Shown here piece after piece: positions 15,175 through 20,243 of a DNA stretch of 20,243 nt. Numbering within the stretch: the first letter of the stretch is position 1; each line of letters begins with the position of its first letter. Source of the DNA: Caldilineaceae bacterium (GTDB lineage Bacteria > Chloroflexota > Anaerolineae > Caldilineales > Caldilineaceae); assembly GCA_028819675.1 (NCBI GenBank), contig JAPPKT010000623.1, positions 1-20,243 of the forward strand, read 5' to 3'. A program made the position numbers and the translations under genes. The notes below the pieces were generated by a model that worked only from the letters and a program-made list of their open reading frames with translations, was not told the origin of the DNA and searched no databases.

Positions 15175-15990
15175 CTATCTGCTTGAAATGGCATTCAGGT
15201 AGGCGAGGCTGTCGCGTGCGGTCCTTTCGGGGCCGGGGGTAAAATCGAAGACTTCAACTGAGAGCCAGCGGTCGTAGTTCAGTTCGTCGAGGGTCTGCAG
15301 GATGGGCCGGAAGTCGAGATCGCCCATGCCGGGGCCGCGCAGGTTGGGATCGTTGAGGTGGACGTGGTGGAAGAGGGGATGGACGGCCCGGATCTGCTCG
15401 GGGATGGGGCGGGGGTCGCTGCTCATGGCCTTGGTATCGACCATCATTTGTAAGCCGGGGTGATCGACCTGGCGTACCAGCTGGGCGGCTTCGTCGACGT
15501 TGACGATGAAGTTGGTCTCGTTGGTGCTGAGGGGTTCGACGCAGAAGAGGACGCCCTGCTGCTGGGCGCGTTCGCCGCAGGCGTGCATGATCTCGGCGGT
15601 GGTATTCCAGGCTTCGGCACGTGAGCGATCGGCGGGTACGTCACGCTGCTGGGGCGAGCCGAAGATGAGGACTTCGCCGCCGAGTTCTGCGCAGCAGTCG
15701 ATCAGGTCGAGAAGATATTGGGCGGTGCGGGCGCGGACGTCGGGGGCGGAGTCGTTGAGCTGGAAGCCCTCGGTCTGTGCCAGCAGCCAGTGGAGGCCGA
15801 CGACGGAGAGGCCGGCGCCCTCGACCGTACGCCGGATGCGGAGGCGGTCGGCGGTGGAGAGGTCGGTGACCAGGCTGCAGAGGGTGAAGGGGGCCAGTTC
15901 GAGGCCCTGGTAGCCGAGGTCGGCGACGAAGGCGGCGGTTTTCTCGAGGGACCAGTCTTCGAAGAGTTCGTTGCAGATGGCGTAGGGCAT
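15175..15990 (-). CDS. Sugar phosphate isomerase/epimerase family (AP endonuclease 2-like TIM barrel), ketose 3-epimerase-like
   Basis: The 271-residue protein is a TIM-barrel sugar isomerase/epimerase. The four metal ligands of ketose 3-epimerases are visible as Glu152 (FCVEPLS), Asp185 (MVDTKAM), His211 (HHVHLND) and Glu246 (SVEVFDF). These are, as I recall, the same positions as in Pseudomonas cichorii D-tagatose 3-epimerase, and Glu158 also matches. The substrate-contacting His188 of that enzyme is Ala here, so the substrate probably differs. It likely moves a proton next to a keto group on a free sugar or sugar derivative, or catalyses an elimination. ATG 15990 has AGGA at 10 nt. It lies 104 nt after the other epimerase, in the same operon. 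Confidence 0.92.
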   Translation of the reverse strand: MPYAICNELFEDWSLEKTAAFVADLGYQGLELAPFTLCSLVTDLSTADRLRIRRTVEGAGLSVVGLHWLLAQTEGFQLNDSAPDVRARTAQYLLDLIDCCAELGGEVLIFGSPQQRDVPADRSRAEAWNTTAEIMHACGERAQQQGVLFCVEPLSTNETNFIVNVDEAAQLVRQVDHPGLQMMVDTKAMSSDPRPIPEQIRAVHPLFHHVHLNDPNLRGPGMGDLDFRPILQTLDELNYDRWLSVEVFDFTPGPERTARDSLAYLNAISSR

Positions 15991-16013
15991 GGTGGGGTCG
16001 TCCTGAGGCTCTG

Positions 16014-16046
16014 TTTCGTATTGCTTATTTCGTATTGCGTGTTGCG
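16014..16046. repeat. Direct repeats TTTCGTATTGC upstream of the epimerase gene
   Basis: TTTCGTATTGC occurs at 16014-16024 and again at 16028-16038, followed by a related GTGTTGCG (to 16046). The stretch 16031-16046 matches 14 of 16 bases of the left arm of the palindrome at 13226-13285. It lies in the 104-nt gap between two epimerase genes. This looks like an intergenic simple-repeat element present at least twice in the operon. Confidence 0.5.
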
Positions 16047-16094
16047 GGGGCCGCGGGCTCTTTGTGGGTCAGCGCGGCCTGGTGGTTCTGCGGG

Positions 16095-16970
16095 CTAGGA
16101 CCGGTCGATGAGCTTGCGCAGGAAGGCGCCTTCGGTCTGCACGATCTCATCGTCGTTTCCGGGCTCGAAGTTTTCGGGGATGAAGAGTTCGAGGGAGAGC
16201 GCGCCGTGGTAGCCGACGGTCTTGAGGTCGTCGATCAGTTGGGGAATATCGGCTACGCCTTCGGCGAGGCGTGCGCCGCGCCAGCGCCAGGTTGTGTTGC
16301 CGTCGGGGCCCTGGCCGGCGGGCTCGGGCAGGCGGTTGCCGATATGGCAGTGGGCCACGTAGGGGCCGAGAAGGTCCAGGCCCATGCGGGTGTCTTCGAT
16401 GCCCACTTCGACCATGTTCTGGACGTCGTAGATGGCGCCGATGTGGTTGGGGTCGAGGTCGCGCAGGAGTTCGAGTGCGCGCGAAGCGGTGACGGCGAGG
16501 GTGCCGGTATGGATTTCGTAGGTCGCCTTGACGCCGTGCTCGCTTGCCAGTTCGGCCAGTTTGGCGTAGCCGGCGCGGGCCTCGAGGAACTGCGGCCAGT
16601 AGGGTTTGGTGCGGTCGTGTTTGGGGGCGTCGATGCGGATCAGCGGCGGGCAGTCGGGATCGATGGCGAGGGCGCCTTTGAAGAGCTTGAGGACATGCTC
16701 GGTGTCGTCGTAGCTGGCGTTGGGCGCGAGCGCGGCAACGCGAATGCCTGTACGTTTGACGGCGGCGCGAATCTGCGGGGCCTTGTCGAGGATATTGTCC
16801 GGGCTGACGTCGGAGAGATGCCGGCCCCAGAAAAAGGGCTTTGCGTTGGGATCGTCGGGGTTGTAGCGGCAGCGCAGCTCGACGGCGTCGTAGCCGTACT
16901 CGTTCAGCTTGTCGAAGGTCTCGTCCAGTTCCCAGCGGGGAAGCATGACGGATGTGCAACTCAGTTCCAT
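16095..16970 (-). CDS. Sugar phosphate isomerase/epimerase family protein (AP endonuclease 2-like TIM barrel)
   Basis: The 291-residue protein begins MELSCTSVMLPRWELDETF and shows the TIM-barrel pattern of the xylose isomerase-like/IolE superfamily. Likely metal ligands are Glu152 (ATYEIHTG), Asp182 (AIYDVQNM), His209 (AHCHIGN, with His207 beside it) and Glu261 (LSLELFI). It is only distantly similar to the next epimerase, so the two probably act on different intermediates rather than being copies. ATG 16970 has a clear AAAGGAG 6 nt upstream. It follows the dehydrogenase gene by 67 nt. The substrate is unknown; an epimerase, isomerase, dehydratase or C-C/C-O lyase role on an oxidised sugar is possible in this superfamily. 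Confidence 0.92.
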   Translation of the reverse strand: MELSCTSVMLPRWELDETFDKLNEYGYDAVELRCRYNPDDPNAKPFFWGRHLSDVSPDNILDKAPQIRAAVKRTGIRVAALAPNASYDDTEHVLKLFKGALAIDPDCPPLIRIDAPKHDRTKPYWPQFLEARAGYAKLAELASEHGVKATYEIHTGTLAVTASRALELLRDLDPNHIGAIYDVQNMVEVGIEDTRMGLDLLGPYVAHCHIGNRLPEPAGQGPDGNTTWRWRGARLAEGVADIPQLIDDLKTVGYHGALSLELFIPENFEPGNDDEIVQTEGAFLRKLIDRS

Positions 16971-17037
16971 ACGAAACTCCTTTATGACGGAGAGAGAAGG
17001 AGAGCGAATAACGGGAAGATTCCACGCGTCGCTTCTG

Positions 17038-18096
17038 TCAGATTACACCGGGATTGAGTTCACGGCACTTTTCGAGGACCGCGATCTGGGCGCGTACGCT
17101 TTCGGGGGTGATGTCGAGCTCTTCGCCCTGGCGGATGGACGCGTAGAGGGCGCGATATAGTTCCTGTACGCCGCCCGCGCCATCGTAGGCAAAGGAGAGT
17201 TGCTCCTCCTTCCAGGGAAGCTGTTCGCGATTGTAGACGCGGTCGCGGGCGATGGGCGCCTCGTCCAGCACCAGGGACGGCGCCTCGTCGGGATCGAAGT
17301 ATTTCAGGTGCGCTTCTTCGCGGTAACAGGCCATGGAGCCTTGCGTTCCCAGGACCAGGAAGTTCGGCTGGGGGAAGGCGCAGGCGGTGGTTATGTTGAT
17401 TTCGACCAGGGGGCCTTGGCCAGGCTTGGGTTTGAGGATGACCTTGACGTGGCTGTCGGCGTCGCCTGCATAGAGTGGCGTGGCCTCCATGTGGCAGAAG
17501 ATGTCCGGCTCGGGGTCGTCGATGAGGAGCATGCCCATGTCGACGAAATGGGGGCCGCTGTTGTTGAGCATGCCGCCGCCGTAGCGTTTCATGGTCTGCC
17601 AGTCCCAGCGGCGGCCGAAGCCGCCGTTGTGGATGCGGACCTCGATGATGCGTCCGAGAACGCCGGAGGCGATCACCTCCCTCACTTTGACGAAGTCAGC
17701 GGCGTAGCGCAGATTCTGGTGCACGGTGAGGATCTGGCCGGTCTCCTTGGCGACGGCGAGCATGGCGTCGGCGCCGGCGAGGTCGCTGGCCATGGGTTTC
17801 TCGACGATGACGTGCTGCCCGGCGCGCATGGCCGCGATCGCCTGTTCGGCATGAAGATTGCTGGGTGTGGCGACCACCATAAGCTCGACGGCTTTATCGA
17901 CGACCAGCTCCTCGTATGTGGCGTAGGCGAGGCAGTCGAAGCGTTCGATGGCTTCGGTCTGGCGGTCGGGGTCGGGGTCGCAGACGGCGACGACGCGGAA
18001 CTGGTCGGGGAGGTGGGCACAGGCGTTGGCGTGGTTGTTCCAGCCGGTGCGGCCGAGGCCGGCGATGGCTACGTTGATGGGTGTTTGGTCTGTCAT
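17038..18096 (-). CDS. Gfo/Idh/MocA family NAD(P)-dependent oxidoreductase
   Basis: The 352-residue protein has an N-terminal Rossmann fold with NVAIAGLGRTGWNNHA (GxGxxG type), a beta-2 acidic end in VVAVCDPDPD, ATPSNLHAEQA, and the catalytic-lysine motif VEKPMA (Lys100). The C-terminal domain has GGGMLNNSGPHFVDMG, the substrate-site helix of the family. It should oxidise a sugar, inositol or sugar acid hydroxyl with NAD(P). I start it at ATG 18096; an in-frame GTG at 18135 would add 13 residues (rich in Lys, Thr and Ser) that are simply translated tandem-repeat DNA. No Shine-Dalgarno precedes ATG 18096 because the heptamer repeats occupy that place. It lies between the deacetylase and the epimerases of the operon. 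Confidence 0.94.
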   Translation of the reverse strand: MTDQTPINVAIAGLGRTGWNNHANACAHLPDQFRVVAVCDPDPDRQTEAIERFDCLAYATYEELVVDKAVELMVVATPSNLHAEQAIAAMRAGQHVIVEKPMASDLAGADAMLAVAKETGQILTVHQNLRYAADFVKVREVIASGVLGRIIEVRIHNGGFGRRWDWQTMKRYGGGMLNNSGPHFVDMGMLLIDDPEPDIFCHMEATPLYAGDADSHVKVILKPKPGQGPLVEINITTACAFPQPNFLVLGTQGSMACYREEAHLKYFDPDEAPSLVLDEAPIARDRVYNREQLPWKEEQLSFAYDGAGGVQELYRALYASIRQGEELDITPESVRAQIAVLEKCRELNPGVI

Positions 18097-18100
18097 GTGA

Positions 18101-18128
18101 GTTTTCAGTTTTGAGTTTTTAGTTTTTC
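18101..18128. repeat. Four tandem 7-bp repeats (GTTTTNN) abutting the dehydrogenase start codon
   Basis: GTTTTCA (18101-18107), GTTTTGA (18108-18114), GTTTTTA (18115-18121) and GTTTTTC (18122-18128) are in perfect heptamer register. They end 4 nt before the ATG at 18096 in the direction of transcription. Copy-number change in such a tract would shift spacing upstream of the start. Two small hairpins (CTGCTC 18135-18140 with GAGCAG 18146-18151; ACCGG 18166-18170 with CCGGT 18178-18182) fill the rest of the gap to the deacetylase stop. Confidence 0.75.
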
Positions 18129-18184
18129 GTGGCACTGCTCGTAAGGAGCAGATTGCCAGATCCTGACCGGCTAAAGACCGGTGT

Positions 18185-19054
18185 TCATGCTAGATGGGGG
18201 TGCTGGAGGATGTGCTGGTAGATGTGGTTGCAGGAGGTCAGCTCCATCTTCTGGCTGGCATGATCGAGCAGGAGGCCGATCTGGGCGGCCTGATTGTCGA
18301 TGCGGTAGATGGACCAGGGGTGGAAGATGGGCATGTAGTAAAGAAGGTTCTGCTGCGTGCAGTAGTCGATGCCGGGGGCGTAGGCTTCGTAGACGCCCTG
18401 GGCGTCGCGGGGCATTTCGGTGGGATAGGGCCAGGGCAGGAGCGGGGGCCAGTGCACTGTTGCCGGCTGGCCGGTGAGGACGTTGTCGTGCCAGGCATGC
18501 GAAGGCGTCTCCAGGAGATCGGGGAAGCCATCCTCGGCATACCAGAAAGGCTGATCGAGCAGGGCGGGGAAGGTCCCTTTTGGCCCCAGGCCAACGCTGC
18601 GCACGTAGCGGTAACCGGCCTCCCACATCACCTCCAGAACGGCAGGATGGCCGCGGAAGCCGTTGGTGTAGCCGCCGGGCGCGGTGAGGCCGTTGACTGT
18701 GCGACCGAAGGTGTCTTCGATCAGTTTTTTGGCGTCGCCCAGTTCATAACGGAGCGCGGCTCTGTCGTCGCCCAGCTCTTTCAGGTTGGGATGGGTGAAG
18801 GTGTGGCATTGGATATCGAAGAGGGGATTGTCGAGTATGGCGCGCAGTTCGGGGCCGCAGAGCTCCAGCATTTTGGCGACAAGGAAGAAGGAAGCGGGCG
18901 CGTCGCGCTGCAGGTGGGCGTCGGCTACGGTGCGCACGCCGTCGAGGAATTCAGCGATGTGTTCAGGCGTGTAGCTGAAACCCTTTTGACGCCGGTCCTT
19001 ATCCCACCAGGGGTATACGCCCTCTGTGTCGTAGGCGGCGACGTAATAGGACAT
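18185..19054 (-). CDS. Polysaccharide deacetylase family protein (NodB homology, CE4-like)
   Basis: The 289-residue protein has the NodB motifs in order. Motif 1 is YDTEG (Asp9, a D-x-E version of the usual TFDDG), motif 2 is CHTFTHPNL (His84 and His88, metal ligands), and motif 3 is TAPGGYTNGFRG (about 124-135). The C-terminal half has many Trp, Tyr and Pro residues and ends in a His-rich stretch. It lacks a signal peptide, so it probably acts in the cytosol on an imported acetylated or formamide-like substrate rather than on the cell wall. ATG 19054 is preceded by AGAGAGG at 6 nt; an upstream in-frame ATG at 19102 would add 16 residues without features. It follows the GHL10-like gene by 83 nt. 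Confidence 0.9.
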   Translation of the reverse strand: MSYYVAAYDTEGVYPWWDKDRRQKGFSYTPEHIAEFLDGVRTVADAHLQRDAPASFFLVAKMLELCGPELRAILDNPLFDIQCHTFTHPNLKELGDDRAALRYELGDAKKLIEDTFGRTVNGLTAPGGYTNGFRGHPAVLEVMWEAGYRYVRSVGLGPKGTFPALLDQPFWYAEDGFPDLLETPSHAWHDNVLTGQPATVHWPPLLPWPYPTEMPRDAQGVYEAYAPGIDYCTQQNLLYYMPIFHPWSIYRIDNQAAQIGLLLDHASQKMELTSCNHIYQHILQHPHLA

Positions 19055-19137
19055 GGTGTGCCTCTCTTTCATTCGGTCAGTATGTCGCGGGCGGAGCTTC
19101 ACGATCGCTGAAGCGAAATCTCAGCTGCAGCGCCCTT

Positions 19138-20226
19138 CTACAGCTTACTCATCTTCTCCAGGACCGGCCAGAAGTCCAACTGTTCGACAGCGTGGCTGCG
19201 GTAGATGCCGACGCCGTTGGCGCCGCAGTCCATGGCGACTTCGGCGGCGCGCAGCATCTGGTCGGGCTGCTGGAAGCTGCCGGGGTGGTAACAGGAGAGC
19301 TCGGCGATGACGGGTGTGCGGCCGGCGGAGACTTCGACGGCGTAGGTGAGCTGGCGCTGGAGTGCGTCGAGGTCGGAGTTGGTGCGGAACCAGATGTAGA
19401 ACTCGTCGACGAGGCCCTGCTCGAGCCAGGTTGGCCAGTCGTGCAGGAGCTTGAGGTAGTCCTCTTTTTCGCCGGCGATTAGGGTGGTGGAGAAGACGGC
19501 GTGGGGCTTGGCCTGCTTGACGGCGGCGCGCATCTCGCTCAGGGCCAGGGTGACGTAGTCAGCGCGGAACTGCAGCCATTCGGGGTCGTCGTTGGGCAGG
19601 TCGAACGGGTTTTTGCCGTGTTTGGCCTGGAACTCGTTGACGGTGCGGTCTTCGTAGCCGTAAGGGACGGCGCCGTTTTCGTCTTCGTTTCCGAGCACGA
19701 ACTCGACCTGGATGCCATCGCCCTGGGTGCGGGCGAGCGTCTCAAGGAACTGATCTGTCTGTTCGGCGCGCACTTCGGGGAAGGCGGCGCTGAGGTAGAG
19801 ATCGTCGCCGGGCTGCAAGGTGTAGGAACGGGTGCGGGTGAGGCTGCGGAACTGCGGATTCTTGGCGGCGAAGTCGGTCATGGTGGTGGTTATTTTGGGG
19901 GCGTCGTAGATGGGGCGGTGGCTGTCCATGACAGCGCGGGCCTCGGCTGCGGTCACGGGGGGGCGCAGGAAGTCGAGGGACCAGCCGTAGGTGACGCGTG
20001 CCCAGCCGTGACGGGGGAAGGAGTTGTAGTTGATGTAGGGGTCGACGTTGATGCCGACGGCATGGGCGGCTTCGGTGAGGGCGCGGGTCTGGTCTCCGCC
20101 GACGATTTTGGTGACGCCGACGTTGGCGCATTTTTGCACCCAGGCGGGCAGAAAGTCGGCGTAGTCGGGTTCTGAGGGAATCCTCTCTACAACGGGCGGT
20201 CCCCAGAGTACGAGGCGATCAGGCAT
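19138..20226 (-). CDS. Putative glycoside hydrolase-like TIM-barrel protein (GHL10/DUF187-like)
   Basis: The 362-residue protein looks like an (alpha/beta)8 barrel of the hypothetical glycoside-hydrolase-like group. The stretch GYEDRTVNEFQAKHGKNP, followed by DPEWLQFRADYVTLALSEMR (about 190-233), resembles the GHL10 core, and VDEFYIWFRTNSD (273-285) has acidic residues at a strand end. Other candidate acidic residues are in VLGNEDENG (178-185). No signal peptide is seen, so it would be cytoplasmic. The assignment is from pattern memory; glycosidase activity is not proven for the family. ATG 20226 has GAGGA 9 nt upstream, and the gene is complete with 17 nt to the window edge. It is the first gene seen of the operon, though more may precede it. 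Confidence 0.75.
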   Translation of the reverse strand: MPDRLVLWGPPVVERIPSEPDYADFLPAWVQKCANVGVTKIVGGDQTRALTEAAHAVGINVDPYINYNSFPRHGWARVTYGWSLDFLRPPVTAAEARAVMDSHRPIYDAPKITTTMTDFAAKNPQFRSLTRTRSYTLQPGDDLYLSAAFPEVRAEQTDQFLETLARTQGDGIQVEFVLGNEDENGAVPYGYEDRTVNEFQAKHGKNPFDLPNDDPEWLQFRADYVTLALSEMRAAVKQAKPHAVFSTTLIAGEKEDYLKLLHDWPTWLEQGLVDEFYIWFRTNSDLDALQRQLTYAVEVSAGRTPVIAELSCYHPGSFQQPDQMLRAAEVAMDCGANGVGIYRSHAVEQLDFWPVLEKMSKL

Positions 20227-20243
20227 CTTTTCTAATCCTCTTG

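Noticed and set aside
16035..17057. 340-codon plus-strand open frame
   Set aside because: It is antisense to the epimerase gene at 16095-16970 and has no Shine-Dalgarno or domain pattern.

Overview
The window reads as a high-GC chromosomal segment of a heterotrophic bacterium with lipoprotein substrate-binding proteins and mostly purine-rich Shine-Dalgarno sequences (AAAGGAG type). The gene mix is a phytanoyl-CoA dioxygenase-like protein, Gfo/Idh/MocA oxidoreductase, two sugar isomerase/epimerases, a GHL10-like protein, a DppA/B/C-type transporter, a secreted ankyrin-repeat protein and a one-piece histidine kinase/response regulator. In style this recalls Chloroflexota such as the Caldilineales, possibly host (sponge)-associated ones, but no marker gene is present and that assignment is inference only. 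I saw no rRNA, tRNA, CRISPR array or intact insertion sequence.

Layout. Positions 1-421 (minus) hold the N-terminal 140 codons of a Tat-exported sugar-type ABC binding lipoprotein running off the left edge, with a good sigma70-like promoter and a perfect hairpin upstream. Divergent from it is a PhyH-family dioxygenase (866-1693, plus). It converges on a soluble GAF-PAS-histidine kinase-receiver-winged helix fusion (1930-4332, minus) that carries an internal Shine-Dalgarno/ATG exactly where a free OmpR-type regulator would begin. After about 540 bp without a convincing gene comes an ankyrin locus (4879-7935, plus): a signal peptide, one in-frame TAG, then a long open ankyrin frame with five large units, two of which share a perfect 281-bp block. 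Positions 7936-8451 hold only small gene-like fragments. A zinc-ribbon/coiled-coil/DUF2339 polytopic membrane protein follows (8452-10452, plus), then about 745 bp without a gene.

From 20226 down to 11198 all genes are on the minus strand and form an operon-like carbohydrate cluster. In transcription order they are: GHL10-like protein, polysaccharide deacetylase (NodB), Gfo/Idh/MocA dehydrogenase, two TIM-barrel sugar isomerase/epimerases, family-5 substrate-binding lipoprotein, DppB-type permease and DppC-type permease. No ATPase gene for the transporter lies in the window. A strong candidate promoter in front of the binding-protein gene and two successive hairpins between it and the permeases suggest that the transporter part is separately tuned. 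Taken together the cluster could import a sugar derivative or glycoside and process it by deacetylation, NAD(P)-dependent oxidation and epimerisation or elimination; the substrate cannot be read from the sequence.

Items most worth a second look are the kinase-regulator fusion with its internal translation start, the nonsense-interrupted ankyrin gene, the permease gene with no ATG/GTG/TTG at its expected start (ATT instead), and the repeats placed just upstream of start codons in the sugar operon.
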